Assembly (NCBI RefSeq): GCF_000350225.1 | Contig: NW_005179113.1 | Location: 62,001 to 126,000 of the forward strand | Reading direction: 5' to 3' | Length of the DNA: 64,000 nt | From: Chondrus crispus | Taxonomy: Eukaryota > Rhodophyta > Florideophyceae > Gigartinales > Gigartinaceae | Shown: positions 52,988 to 64,000 of the stretch, piece by piece | How positions within the stretch are numbered: the stretch's first letter is position 1 | Layout: each line of letters starts with the position of its first letter | The notes under the pieces: generated by a model | The model's input: the letters and a program-made list of their open reading frames with translations, nothing else | What the model was told of the DNA's origin: nothing | Databases searched by the model: none | Program-made: the position numbers and the translations under genes

Positions 52988-55900
52988 GCATACCGCCCGG
53001 TGAGGGCCGGACGGCCCTGGAGCGTGTGTGCAGATGCACAAGAGGCCGACAGAGATTGTCGGAGGGAGTGAAGGTCTGTTTGAAGGTGCGGGGTGGGACT
53101 TTGTGGGTGCCCCTAGATACCGGTGCCATTTCGTTATGGGTTGATCAAGACTGGTTCCAATCAGTTGGGGGAACATGGACTGCAGACGACTGCTCTGCCC
53201 GCACGGCAGACGGCAGTGAGATGGAGGTCTGCGGACGCGGGGTTTTGAAGTTTTCGCTGTGGGGGAAGGGATTTCGCGAGTCGGTACGCGTGGCTGCCAA
53301 CCTCCCCAGCACCGTGCTCATTGGTTCCCAATTCTGGAGGAAACACGGCCTGCATCTAGACCTTGCTGCGGACAAGGCGGAGATCTGGGTTCGAGGGCAT
53401 CGTATCAAAGGTCAAGTGCGCAGGCAGGACAATGGCGGCGCGCTTGTTGAACTAGCCGCCGCCGTCCGCGACGCAGAAGTCGACGACGCAATTGTCGGCA
53501 TGCACTTGTCGACTTTCCACCCGGGGAAGCAGCTGCAGGAGCGACTGCGGGCGGTGCTGTGGCGGCAGAGGGCAGTATTCAAGGGCCTCGGGTGCATAAA
53601 AGGAGTTAAGCACGAGATCAAGATAGACCTTGCTGCCCGCCCCGTGTGCTGCCCGGTTCGGAGACGCTCGCCGAAGGAGGAGGAGGTGGAGCGCAAAGCC
53701 ATGAAAAAGCTGCTGGAGCTGGGAGTTGTCGAACACGCGACGTCTCCACGAGCAGCTTGCAATGTATTCGTGAAGAAAAAGGACGGGTCGACTCGAGTTA
53801 CGTCAGATTTTAGAGGACTGAACTCGGTGACCGTCACGGACAGCTACCCCATGGAGGACGTCCGGGCGACCCTGGATTGGATGGGCTGCAAGCGGGTCTT
53901 TTCTACGATAGATCTGAAGGACGGCTTCGTTCAGATTGAGCTGGATGAGAATTCGAAGGACTACACTGCAGTGCGCACAGTCCTTGGGCTCTTACGGTAC
54001 GTCAGGCTACCGCAAGGGTTAAAGAATTCCCCCGCCGCGTTCCAACGCGTCATCAATGTCATACTCGGGGACCGCAACAGAAGAGACGTATGGGCCTTTA
54101 TGGACGATATAAGTCTCGGTACTGAGTCCGCGGAAGACCACCTAACGTCACTGGAATCCGTCCTGCGGCTGCTACTCGACGCAGGCGCCCGGTTGAAGTT
54201 CTCAAAGTGCCAGTTTGGCGTACGAGCTGCCGAAATTCTTGGGCACTGCATTGACGAAGATGGGCTCAAGCTGTCAGCCGCCCACGTAAAGGTGATCCGG
54301 GAACTCGAGCCGGGAAACGGGGAGGAGCTCATGCGCTTCCTCGGTCTAGTCAATTATTTCAGTGACTTCGTCGACCACTTTGCCGAAATTGCGAAGCCGC
54401 TCCATGCTGTCCTGAGAGGTACGGGCTTCAATCGGAAGAAGAGGCGCGGAACCCACCTTGTCATTAAGGATCGGGACAGCAGGTGGGGTAGCTGCCAGAG
54501 AAAGGCGTGGGAAGAGCTGAAGGCGGTCCTCGGGGAACCGGAATTTCTCGCATCACCAAGGAGGGGAGCGGCCAAGAAATTTATGACCGACGCCAGTGGG
54601 TACGGACTCGGAGGAGTGCTAATGCAGGAGGAAAGCAATGGCAAATGGCGACCAATTGCTTTTACAAGCAGGAAGCTGTCCGAATCCGAGAGGAAGTTTA
54701 CCGTCACCGAAAGGGAATGTCTGGCCGTGGTACACGGGCTCCGTAAGTGGCGCCCGTACCTACACGGCGAGAAGGGGGTCACAATCGTAACTGACCACTG
54801 CTCCTTGAAATGGCTAATGAGCCTCCGCGACCTGAGAGGGAGGTTGGCACGCTGGATGGTAGAAGTTCAAGATTATGACTTTTCGGTACAGTACGCCACT
54901 GGCTCCGCCCTCGTCGTCCCGGACACCTTAAGCAGGGATGCCATCGAAAAGCCTCTATGTCAGCGCTGCTTCGCGCCGATCGAGCTTCAGGAGAAAGGGA
55001 GTCGGAACGCAGAGGAAGTCAGGGCAGTCGTGACCCTTGGGGCCTTCGGAGGAGAACCAACCGCCGAACAGTTACGAGAAGCCCAGCTGAAGGCCTTTGG
55101 CAACTCCGTCGAGTGGGTCGCGGCAGATGTGAGGGGCCGATACAGTGTGACTAACGAGGGCTTGCTGTGCTTCAGACCACGAGGGCCCGGCAGCGCCAGC
55201 TGCCTGGTTGTCTCGCCACAGTTAGTGGGGGCAGTTCTGCAGTTTGTGCACGGGCCCCGGATGGATGGCCACTATGGACTCAGGCGGACAGAGGCACGAA
55301 TTAGAGGTCGCTACTGGTGGCCGTCGTGGAAAAGGGATGTCAGAAGGAAGATCGCGCGATGCGTTGCCTGCACTGCCGTCAAAGCGGCTAGGCCCGGAAG
55401 GGGTGCACGAATGCAGGTGTACCATCCCGCACGCAGGTTTCAGCAGGTCGCGGTAGACGTGCAGACGAAAACACCGCGGACACGGGCTGGAAATATCAAG
55501 GTCCTCGTCATAATCGACACGTTCACAAGGTTCGCCCGCGGAGTCCTGATTCCGGACGAGAAGGCAGAGATGGTGGCAAGAAAAATCCTCGACGAGTGGG
55601 TATCGATCTTCGGCGCTATGGAAACGCTCCTGTCAGATAGGGGTCCCAATTTTGTGGGGAATGTTGTGGTAAGTATGGCCGCACAGCTCGGCACGAAACG
55701 CGTCACCACCTCTCCATTCCACCCCCAGGCGAACAGGTGCGTGGAGAGGTGGAACCGGACGCTTGCGCAAGACCTGGCATGCTTTGTGTCCACAGGGCAG
55801 GACGATTGGGACCTTTACGTCTCGTTGGCCAGCCTACGGTACAACACTGGGGTGCATTAGGCGACCCAGTTATCCCCATTTGATGCAATGTTCGGGATCG

Positions 55901-56577
55901 AGGCCTTCATGGCTTGGGGTGATGTGGAAGCCGACAGGGTGATGGGGGAGCCCTACAGCACGCAAAGGAACCTCAAGGAGCTCCACAGCAGGCTGCTCAA
56001 TTGTGGAATGGAGGCACGCAGGAAAGCTGCCAAGCATTACGATCGCAACGTGAGGGGAATGCGCTTGCGGACCGGAGACCGCGTGATGGTGTGGGCACCA
56101 GACCTAGTTAGTAAGGAGGGAAATAAGGTGGTCCCTTCGTGGCTGGGACCGTATGTGGTGGAACAAATGCTTTCGGACGTGAGCTACAGGCTGCGCTCGG
56201 AAATTGGGGACGTGACGGCACGAGTGCACCCGAATCACTTACGACGCATCTCGCAGGTAGCCATCCAGACCGCAGACCCAAAGGAAGGGGTGTTTCCGGA
56301 CGGTCTCAGGCTACTCGAGAAGATGAATACGTATGAACACAGGCCGTGCCCGAGGACGGGAGCTTCTGAGAGGTGGTTCCGAGTTCAGCTACGTGGGCGT
56401 GCGTCTCCGAGGTGGACACCGCAGTCCGCACTTCCCGAAGCAATTGTGAAGCTTTACGATGACAGGCAGGGCCACGCAGGCCCCGAGTATGGAGAAGGAC
56501 GCACCGACGCTACTGGACAAAGATTGACGGAGACTCCCGTGTCCAAGACCGCGCTCGACCGAGCACCCCGTCAATAG
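52909..56577 (+). pseudogene. Gypsy G pol region
   Basis: Domains in order: protease (VPLDTGAISLWVDQDWF); reverse transcriptase (TRVTSDFRGLNSVTVTDSYP, FSTIDLKDGFVQIEL, and the catalytic box in WAFMDDISLG); RNase H (KFMTDASGYGLGGVLMQ, TERECLAVVHGLRKWRPYLH, VTDHCSLKWLMSL); integrase zinc region and core (HYGLRRTEARIRGRYWW, VLVIIDTFTRFARG, LSDRGPNFVG, SPFHPQANRCVERWNRT); and the C-terminal GPY-like part (VPSWLGPYVVEQML). No chromodomain is seen, unlike Gypsy C. It begins inside the end of gag in another frame, a layout for which the family uses frameshifting. Fossil by about one break. Confidence 0.92.
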
Positions 56578-56624
56578 GACCGGTGCTCCCAACCAGTTCT
56601 CAAGGACATACGCAAAGGGACGGG

Positions 56625-57217
56625 TGTTGCGGGTCTGAATTTGATTCTTTCTTGACACGTGGGACACGCGAGAGCGGTTGCATATGACCCGGCTCCTAAT
56701 GCGCGGCACAGCCCGACAGTGTCAGGCGAGGACATGGCGAGGACTTGGAGACGTTCGGGGAAGGGAGGCGGTGCGGTGACGCGAGGACGTTGCGGGACGA
56801 CGAGAGCGTTTTGACCCAATGGCGTCGCTGGAGGTAGACAGGAGGCGCTGGCCGGGCCGCCAGGGCTACGGAAGGTGTCGGGCGGAAGCGCGCGCAGGAC
56901 GTTGGGCAAGGGCGTAATGGTGTATACGGTGGCAGCAAGAGGGGAACGTGAGGCTCGGAGGGGACGGAGGGAGGTTCGCAACGGAAGGGCGGGCAAACGG
57001 ACCGAGTCCTGGATGGTGGCGGCAGGCGCCTGCTCGAGGGATGGAGGACGGGATGCCGCCGATGGTTGCCAGTATCGACAGTATAAGTTCGTCGCAGCGC
57101 GTAGAAAGGAAGGCCATCGAGGGAGCAAGAGGCGACTTGGGAGAAAACTTGCGGACTACCTTCAGAAATCGCTGCTCTTTCGGTCCGTAGGGTGTGCGCC
57201 TTGGACTAGCCGCAACA
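56625..57217 (+). repeat. 3' LTR of Gypsy G
   Basis: Same length and, by eye, same sequence as the 5' LTR. Confidence 0.95.
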
Positions 57218-57581
57218 GTGCTGTATCCTGGCTGGAAAAGAGCATGCCCAGAACAGAACCTTACAGTGTATCGCTTTCAGTAAGAACCAGGACATCAACT
57301 TCAATTTCTAATCAACACAATGTAAGAAATCAGCGGACACTAGAGCCAGGGGTCACTGGTGCATGGTTTCAGTACAAGGGGGGACTCGCTTTACTGCCGC
57401 TTTTGTTATTGCCACCCTCGCATTTGTGCACCCCCTGACGCATGAACACGAAAAGTGCCACGTGTTATACGGGTCCAGCTGTTAGGCTGTCTCTCGTCCG
57501 TGTCAAACACAAAAAGCCCTTTTTAGCCCGATCCTCCTCAAGCTACTGCACACCGTCCACCGACTTTAGCTTGTAGTCGTT

Positions 57582-58385
57582 ATGGCTCCGGTTCCAGAAA
57601 AGACGAAAGCGACTCGCAAACGTCTGAACATATCGCAGAAGCTCGAAATCGCAGATCTGCTCGAAAATGGATACCGTACCACAGCCGATATGCGACAGTT
57701 CGGCATTGCCGAGCGGACCGTACGACACATCATGGTAACTGCTCCCGCATTGCTCCGCGTAGCCAACCAGAAGCCCCAGTCACTTCAAGCGAAGACCCGT
57801 CAGTCCATTATGGTCTCCCATCTCGAACTGAAGCTCCTTGAATTTCTCAACTATGCCAGATCAGCAAAAATGCCAGTAACACAAACTGTCCTACAAACGC
57901 GGGCCCTCATGATTAAGAAACAAATGCTCATGAGACTTGCAAGTCTCAGGTGACAGGTAAACTTTACCTGCGATCTTGAAGATCGCACCTCGCTTGACAA
58001 GTTCACAGCATCTCGTGGATGGGTAAAGAAATTTGTCAAGCGACATCTCTTCGTTCTGTAGCCCTGTACGGGGAGGGAGGGCAAGTACAAGTACAGGAAG
58101 TCGCAAAAGACATCAACATCCTGCGATCACGTTTGCGCAATTTCGACCCAGAGAACATCTACAATGTCGACGAAACAGGCTTGTTCTTCAAGCTGCTACC
58201 TCGACGCAGTGCGTGCGGTGCGGAATCCACCTGAAAACCAATCAAGTGATGAAGATGAGAGCGCTGGGAATACGATAGGAAGAAGCGCTATACCCTCTGC
58301 GCTGGAAATCGCGGAATTGTTTGGAGATCTGGAACTTCTGGCATCTGAGTGCCAAGTTTCGGACGCTTTATTCAGCAAAGCGCGC
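57582..58385 (+). pseudogene. Tigger/pogo transposase remnant with CENP-B-type DNA-binding domain
   Basis: From ATG 57582: KRLNISQKLEIADLLENGYR and FGIAERTVRHIM form the CENP-B N-terminal helix-turn-helix. LEFLNYARSAKMPVTQTVLQ, and after a frameshift DKFTASRGWVKKFVKRHLF, form the second HTH (CENPB-type). The DDE_1 domain begins in a further frame (LRNFDPENIYNVDETGLFFK, LLPRRS) but is cut near 58207. A C-terminal piece follows directly (IPSALEIAELFGDLELLASE). The internal deletion removes the later catalytic aspartates. It is non-autonomous. Confidence 0.82.
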
Positions 58386-58391
58386 GTTTCT

Positions 58392-58510
58392 TGTGAGAAA
58401 CTAGTGACCTTTATTCAATTATATCATTTTTCCTCGTCGTCCCTTCGATCTTCCTCGTGGTCATATACTGTCTATCTTTCTGGGGACCGGCTGTCATGTG
58501 CGGTCTGACT
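58392..58510 (-). repeat. 3' LTR of Copia H (119 bp)
   Basis: It begins TGTGAGAAACTAGTGACC and ends GTGCGGTCTGACT on the plus strand. It is the shortest LTR in the window. Confidence 0.9.
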
Positions 58511-58582
58511 ATGGATGACAGTGCTCTGAGCAACATATGTGTGTGTGAGGTCTCACAGTCCCGGGTGGTGCGATGGGTACTG

Positions 58583-61500
58583 TTATTCAGGGGGTGTGGA
58601 GATGTTGAGCATGTGGGTGAATTTCGTGAACTTGGTTCGTCCCAGTGGCTTGGTGAAAAGGTCGGCGGGGTTGTCGGCGGTCGGGACATGTTGTAGGGTA
58701 ACGAAGTGGTTGGAAACATTGTCTTGGAGATGGTGGTGACGAACGTCTATAAGTTTTCGGCGTTTGGTGGGTGCGCTGTTGTTGCCGATTAGTATTGCTG
58801 CGTTATTGTCGATGTGGAGTGGCATCACTTGTCCTGGGTAGAAGGGAGTGTCGTGGAGGATCCGTCGTAGCCAATTGGTTTGTTGGACAGCGGTTGTGGC
58901 GGCGAGGTACTCGGCTTTGCATGTGGATAGCGCAACTACGTTTTGCTTAGTTGATGTCCAACCGATTGGGGAGAGGTTGATAGTATGAAGTGCGCCTGTG
59001 TAGGACTTGCGGTAGGTCGTGTTGGCATAATCTGAATCACTGAAGCTGGCGAGGTTCAGTGAGGAGGGGAGGGAAGGGGTAGCCGTGTTCTTGTACAGGA
59101 TGCCGACGTGGCGGGAGCCTTGGAGGTATCTAAGAAGCCATTTCAGTTGCGCCCAATGGCGTTGGGTTGGACTGTGCATGCTGGCGGCCAGGCGGTGGGT
59201 GGGGTGCGTGATGTCAGGGCGTGTGCTATCCGCTAGGTACCGGAGGTCCCCGATAGTTTGACGGAAGGTGTGGGCTGTCGTATCATCCAACTGTGGGGCT
59301 TGCTCTGAATCTGCGTCGTTAGGCTTTTCGGGGAACGGTGTGTGCTTTGCATTGCAGTTGGAGTATCGGAGTTTGTCGAGGATTTGGGCAACTACATGGG
59401 GTTGGTACAAGTGTCTGTGGCCGGTTCCTGTGCGAGATACTTTCCAATTGAAGTATTGTGTGGGGGGGCCTAGTCGCTTAACCTTGTACTTTTGTGAGAG
59501 AACTGTGTGTAAGCTGCCGATCAGGTGTGGGTGGGACGCTGTGGTAAGAAAGTAGTCCAGGGTGACGTTGACGGCTATGAAGCCTCCCGATGTATGCTTG
59601 GTAAAGAGGCAGAGATCGGCTTGGCATTGTGTATACCCGTGGGTTTTGAGGTGGGCCACCAGTCTGGTGAGATATATGAACGCAGCAGGGGTGGTGCCAT
59701 ACAGGTTACGGAGCAGGCGACCGAGTGTTCCTGGGTGCTTGCGCTTGCCGTTGGCCCGGGTGGGTTGCTTGACGAAAACCGAGTGGTTTTTGTCATACGG
59801 TTCGTGGAGGTAAGCGGCTTCGATGTGAAAGTGTTCCAGGGGGTATGCGCAATGTGCGGCAATAGCGAAGATCAATCGAACTGTGGTCTTCTCTGCCATG
59901 TATGCGGTGGTGGCGTGAGGGTCGTAGTGCGTGCCTGCTTTCATGAGGTCGCCCCGCACGGTGCAGCGGGCTTTTCGTTTTTGGACGGTTCCGTCAGTGT
60001 TCCATTTGTACTTATATGTCATTTTGAGGGGGGTCGGTTTTGTGTGTTGCGGTGTACTGTGCGGGGGGAGCCAGCGGATGGTCTCGTTGCTGTCCAGGGT
60101 GTCTAGTTCGTCATCGTGGGCTGTGGCCCATGCCGTGGCATCAGGGTATGTCTGAGACGATCTAAATGAAGGGGGGTTCGGGGTAGTGATGCGTATGTGC
60201 GATAGGGTTTGGGTATGGAATGCTCAGGCATGTTGGTGAGCGGGGTCGGAGGTGGCAGCGTACGGCTTAAAGTCTGCCGTGCGCATTTGTTGGTAAGAAT
60301 TGGTGCGGAGGTTCAAAACCATACTGGTAGTGTCAGTGAGTCCGTACATGTAGCGGACGAGGTCGGCGCGAGGCTGGAGTTTTTCTTTTTGCGATGGACG
60401 GGTGCTGTTCCTTTCTGTCCGAAGGCCAAAATTTGGGACATCAAGGGTTTCTGCTTATGCCACATTTCGTAGGGGGAGTTGCCATGCGCACTGTGGCGTA
60501 TAATGTTATACTTAAACGCTGCATCGCGAGTGGCATCCTCCCAATACGTGTCCGGTAGTTTGGCGTGGAACAGATTGGCTCGTGCGGCAGCCATCAGTGT
60601 GTGGTTGATACGTTTGGCGAGTAAATTTTCCTGGGGTTGGTGTGGGGTTGTCGTTTTGAAATCGATACCGTAGGACTTGTAAAGTGACTTCAGTACGTTG
60701 GTTTGGTACTCTAGTGCATTGTTGGAGCGGAATACTGCGGGCGGTCGGTGACGTTGGGTGACAAGCCACGCAAGGAAAGCGGGGATAATGAGGCCGACTT
60801 CCTTGCGGTCCTTTAGGAAGTAGAGGATAAGGTACCTACTCTGGGCGTCGACAAAGGTGAGAAAGTGGTTGTGGCCGTGGCAAGAAGTGGAATGGATGGG
60901 GCCACACGTGTCTGAAGTAATATAACTCAAGACGGGGTATTGTTTTGGATTGGGTTTGTGAGGGGAGGGTTTTTGTTTGCCATGAGCGCAGGCGGAGCAT
61001 GTGATGGTTGGGGAGTGCGTTGTGAGCGCTCGGGGCATACCGGAGATGGTTCGGTCTCTGGCCATTTTGCGCAGTGTGGTGATCGGGGCATGGTTAAGGC
61101 GGAGATGCAATTCGTAGAACGTGGATGTTTTGGCATTCGGCTGTCTGGGGGGGGAACCATTGGGGTGTACGGTGAGTTGGTGGGGTGGTGTGTGGGAGGC
61201 GAGTGGGAGACGTGGTTCTGCGAGAAGTTGGGGAGTGGTCGATCGTTGGGCGATGGGTTTGGTCTTTACCGACGGTCTGTTTGGGTAGGAGATGGTGCGA
61301 TCCGCTCGAGCAGGTGTTGGACGTGGTCTGTGTAGCATAAACCCCCGGTCGCGTTGGGGGTTTAGCTGTGGTTCTTCGAAGACCTGTGTACGCGAGAGAG
61401 GACAAAAGCACACACACCAGAAAAGAACGCGGGCGGTGGTAGCGTGGTAGAGCGGTGGGAAGCCGACGCAAACACAGTACGCGGTAGAGCGGTTCGACGC

Positions 61501-62256
61501 GCTCGACGCCCCGGGGCGGCGCTAGTTAGCGTTCTAGCACCGACGGGCGGAGGCGGATCCAGCTCGCGCGCGTACGTTCGCGACCGCTACCCGCGTTAGT
61601 TTCTAGGTAACGCGCTCGCGTTAAGAGAACGCGTTTAGAATAAGCGGACGGGTTTAGACCTGCGGTGGAGGATCTGGTACCAAGCTTGTGCTTGTCCTTC
61701 TCCTCCTTCCGCCGCCGGTCGCCCTGTCATTTAATATACAAGTAAATAATCTATCATAACATATACTACAGTATCTAGGTAGCGCCTTACACGGTAAGCT
61801 CGCGTGCCTTACTCCGGATCGTCACGCTGTACACGTGCACAGCGAGCAGCAAGCGCGTACTTACAGGCGCGGGTGTGCCCGCTGTAATGCATTTTGCGGG
61901 AGTACAGTAGTCACCCCGCGCGTTCAAAAAACCTCCTCGCGATTATGCTACAGTCTGTCACTGGCTGCGCTTGTGATTGTGACGTAGAGTTGTGCACGTG
62001 GATTCCAAGATGCGAGGTGTATGGGTGAGCGGTGAATCTTGACCAGGAGGGCTTGTGTGGGTGTAAACAGGACGAGACCATGCGTCGTGAAGTCTTTTAC
62101 AGAGAGGAGGTTGTTCTTGATGCTTGGGTTTGCGACGGCTGGGACAGTGATGAGGTGATTACTCTTCGTCCAGACCTGTATAGTGCCGTGGTGTGTGCAT
62201 GGTGAGCATTCGTTAGTGGCTGTAACGGTGTGAAGGGGGTTGTGAAGCGGTGTCAT
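58583..62256 (-). pseudogene. Copia H pol region
   Basis: Minus strand, in order: a protease/pre-integrase part (SVKDFTTHGLVLFTPTQALL; LRLNHAPITTLRKMARDRTI, CSACAHGKQKPSP); integrase core (YITSDTCGPIHS, LTFVDAQSRYLILYFLKDRK, TTPHQPQENLLAKRINHTL); RT (FHIEAAYLHEPYDKNHSVFV, KQPTRANGKRK); and RNase H (FSDSDYANTTYRKSYTGALH, LSTCKAEYLAATTAVQQ, DLFTKPLGRTKFTKF). Integrase before RT is the defining Copia order. It differs from the Copia-A RNase H at 2.7-3.2 kb. Fossil; the solo LTR at 61331-61952 sits in it. Confidence 0.9.
61331..61952. repeat. Solo LTR, family B (622 bp), in Copia H
   Basis: It starts TGTAGCATAAACCCCCGG and ends GCGATTATGCTACA. It is flanked by the exact duplication GTCTG (61326-61330 and 61953-61957). 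Same family as 21122-21785 and the Gypsy B LTR. Confidence 0.93.
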
Positions 62257-62505
62257 CTGGGGATGGGGGGTGACGACGTGGGTGGGTTGTGCGGCAGAGT
62301 CGACGATGAACGTACTGTTGTCGTCTACTTCAAGCGTGTCGGCGGAGTTATGATCTGCATGGAGTTGATTTTGAATGTGGACGACATGTTCAGCGTAGTC
62401 AGGGGCCTGTGCGAGTCGTGCGGTGGTTCTTCTGTACTTGCGTTTCTTATTGTTGGGGGTCGCGGCATTGGTCGTCAGTATGGCGTGGTCTGGAGATGCC
62501 TAAAT

Positions 62506-63262
62506 CTATGTGATGTTGGCAGGGGCGGGAGCCGGGTGGCAGGGGCGCGATGGGGGCCAGGGCCGGGTCTGGCGCTTGAGTAGTTGCTTCAGGAGGGAAG
62601 CTACGTCGTTTGTGCTGTTGCTGTGCGATGCGGAGGGTGACGGAGCTACGAGTGCTTGGGGTATGTAAGTGTGTTCCTTGGGCTCAGAGTAGGCAACGAC
62701 CCTTTTGAGTTGGTGTTGAAAGGCCGTTATGTCTTTGGGTGGGTTGAAGAGAAGCTGTAGGCCTATATGGGTTGTTTCGGGGTTGGAATTGAGTCCTGCT
62801 ATCATGAACTCGACTGAAGTCTTCGGTTTCAGGATATTTGGGTAGCCGGCTGGGAGCATCTTTGAGCGGATGTGCTGGTGCTTTGCTACGTTCTCATCAA
62901 TCGTCATGCCGGGGAGGAAGTGAGTTGAATCAGCTTCCGTCTTCAAGTATTGGTGGTCGTCCTTGTTTGAGGTATCGAGATTTTCAGTGATGTTGGTGAC
63001 CAGCTCGAAGGGGGTTGGTTCGGGTGATGGTGTGATAAAGAGGTTTGCAATATCTGTGGGGATTGATGCCAATATCTTGCGGATGAGGTACTTTTTTTGT
63101 GTTGTGTGATTCGGTCTCGGCGGGGTCGACTGGAATCGGGGGATTTCCGGTGAGGTGGTCGGAGACCTTGCCGTCTTGTGCGGCGGCCTTGAATGCCATG
63201 AGCCATGGAGCGTAGTTGCTCGGGTCGGGGGTAGGCATGCAAATTTTTTCGTGGAGGGACAT
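62506..63262 (-). pseudogene. Copia H gag region
   Basis: It starts with MSLHEKICMPTPDPSNYAPW and PWLMAFKAAAQDGKVSDHLT, the usual opening of Copia Gag, and continues with LKTEADSTHFLPGMTIDENV and VEFMIAGLNSNPETTHIGLQ. No clear zinc knuckle is seen. Fossil. Confidence 0.75.
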
Positions 63263-63472
63263 GGCAGATGTGTTACGGTGAGTTGTTGTTTGTTTGTCTG
63301 ACGTACGTTGATCGTCTTGTTCGGTAAGGCCTGCTAGTCGGAGAAGTTCAGCTGTGAGTCCGGCTTCGTCGGCGATGTCGTGCCATCTCTGTAGCCGTTG
63401 GGCTCTTGTGCTCGGGGGTGCCGTGATGGGAGTGTGTTGTAAGTGGTTGCGGGATGTGGGTTAGCGTGATAT

Positions 63473-63482
63473 GCCCATAACC
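63473..63482 (-). promoter_or_regulatory. Primer site of Copia H: anticodon region of initiator tRNA-Met
   Basis: The plus strand reads GCCCATAACC, directly adjacent to the 5' LTR. This is the sequence of the anticodon loop (CAT) of eukaryotic initiator tRNA-Met (GGGCCCATAACCC in vertebrates), so the element's sense strand pairs with the tRNA's interior. Drosophila copia is known to use such a half-tRNA primer. Confidence 0.7.
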
Positions 63483-63601
63483 TGTGAGAAACTGGTGACC
63501 TTTATTCAAAGATATCCTTTTTACTCGTCGTCCCTTCGAACTTCCTCGTGGTCATATACTGTCTACCTTTCTGGGGACCGGCTGTCATGTGCGGTCTGAC
63601 A
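63483..63601 (-). repeat. 5' LTR of Copia H (119 bp)
   Basis: It begins TGTGAGAAACTGGTGACC and ends GTGCGGTCTGACA. Confidence 0.9.
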
Positions 63602-63765
63602 TTTCTCACTGCAAACATGATAGAAAACCAACGCCGATCAGGCAGATGTTAATTTCCGAGTGCCTGTAAATGGATATGACGGCGTCAATTACTAATGCCT
63701 CCCTCCCAATAGTGCCGTTTTTGGGGTCTCACACGGGGCGGCACTAATGCGTAGGGTCCCCTGTA

Positions 63766-64000
63766 CTGCTCCCGTTGTACTGCACCCCTGCAGTAACTAC
63801 AGTACCCTTCTCACTGGGGTATTGTGGAACACTTTCCTTGTTCTTAGGAATCGTCAAAAGTCTGTAAATTTTCCCTGATTTTCGTGGCAAAATTTTTGTG
63901 CGATAAATGGCTCATGAGCGGCGGGGGAACAACGGAACACCTGGCAAAGCCCATACTTGGTGTTCTTCAACGCATTCTCGAAAGATGAAGTAGACCACGT
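63766..64000. other. Right edge, nothing recognised
   Basis: About 235 bases beyond the Tigger element's right TA. No coding frame or repeat boundary seen. Confidence 0.5.

Larger units (their letters stand above)
51063..57217 (+). mobile_element. Gypsy 'G', young, nearly whole (6155 bp)
   Basis: Plus-strand Gypsy element with 593-bp LTRs at 51063-51655 and 56625-57217 that look identical throughout, so it inserted recently. Gag (52235-52987) and pol (52909-56577) overlap in different frames. It looks close to whole, with about one break in pol. A purine-rich tract (GCAAAGGGACGGG) precedes the 3' LTR. The primer site after the 5' LTR is unclear and does not resemble that of the other Gypsy elements. 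The 5-bp flanks (CCCAC and GTGCT) do not match. Confidence 0.92.
58392..63601 (-). mobile_element. Copia 'H', 5.2 kb, with very short LTRs
   Basis: Minus-strand Ty1/copia element with 119-bp LTRs (58392-58510 and 63483-63601), flanked by the exact duplication TTTCT (58387-58391 and 63602-63606). By my count the LTRs differ at about eight of 119 positions, so it is not recent. A primer site (63473-63482), gag (about 62506-63262), and pol with integrase then RT and RNase H follow, the Copia order. It is split by a solo LTR at 61331-61952. Fossil with several breaks. Confidence 0.92.
57375..63763 (+). mobile_element. Tigger-type DNA transposon, internally deleted, split by a Copia element
   Basis: It is flanked by TA (57373-57374 and 63764-63765). 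The ends are inverted: CAAGGGGGGACTCGC on the left and CAGGGGACCCTACGC on the right (reverse complement), both followed within a few bases by CTGCCGC or GTGCCGC. Without the Copia insert (58392-63601) and its duplication, it is about 1.17 kb, too short for a full Tigger/pogo transposase. The transposase reads from the left end and has lost most of its catalytic domain. Confidence 0.78.

Noticed and set aside
59525-60106. 193-residue plus-strand frame
   Set aside because: It is antisense to the Copia H reverse transcriptase.

Overview
The window looks like nuclear DNA of a eukaryote with small, mostly intronless genes lying among dense transposable elements. Recognisable host-type proteins are a V-type ATPase subunit G and fragments of two RNA polymerase I subunits. 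Mid-range GC, single-exon host genes, a DUF6818 protein and nested Gypsy, Copia, pogo, Tc1 and Harbinger elements fit a florideophyte red alga (Chondrus-like). That placement is an inference, not something the sequence proves. No bacterial operons, CRISPR array, rRNA or complete tRNA gene was seen.

Layout. 1-4.1 kb: a C2H2 zinc-finger open frame, a purine-rich repeat, and a Copia fragment lying between two LTRs in opposite orientation. 4.1-18.9 kb: a 14.8 kb Gypsy chromovirus on the minus strand, with an extra 508-residue open frame on the opposite strand between pol and the 3' LTR. 18.9-22.1 kb: the start of another Gypsy element and a Copia solo LTR that itself carries a solo LTR. 22.1-32.5 kb: two minus-strand Gypsy fragments joined inside pol. 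The 5' LTR of the second one was later hit by a pogo-type DNA transposon and by another solo LTR. 32.5-37 kb: remnants of a second pogo element and of a Tc1 element (hit by a solo LTR), then a Tc1 element with an intact 332-residue transposase and Sleeping Beauty-like long ends.

37.8-44.6 kb is the host-gene island: two long, unrecognised, disorder-rich proteins transcribed divergently, and V-ATPase subunit G. 45.0-51.06 kb is bounded by inverted repeats of a PIF/Harbinger element. It holds a transposase and a DUF6818 (Myb-like) protein in convergent orientation. Between them lie pieces of host genes: RPAC1 (AC40) on the plus strand and RPA43 on the minus strand, both RNA polymerase I subunits. 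This looks like gene-fragment capture and is the most interesting part of the window. 51.06-57.2 kb: a young Gypsy element whose two 593-bp LTRs look identical. 57.4-63.8 kb: a Tigger-type deletion derivative, split by a Copia element with 119-bp LTRs and a half-tRNA-iMet primer site, which is in turn split by a solo LTR.

Exact target-site duplications and TA duplications allow much of the nesting order to be read directly. The retroelements are described only as fossils.
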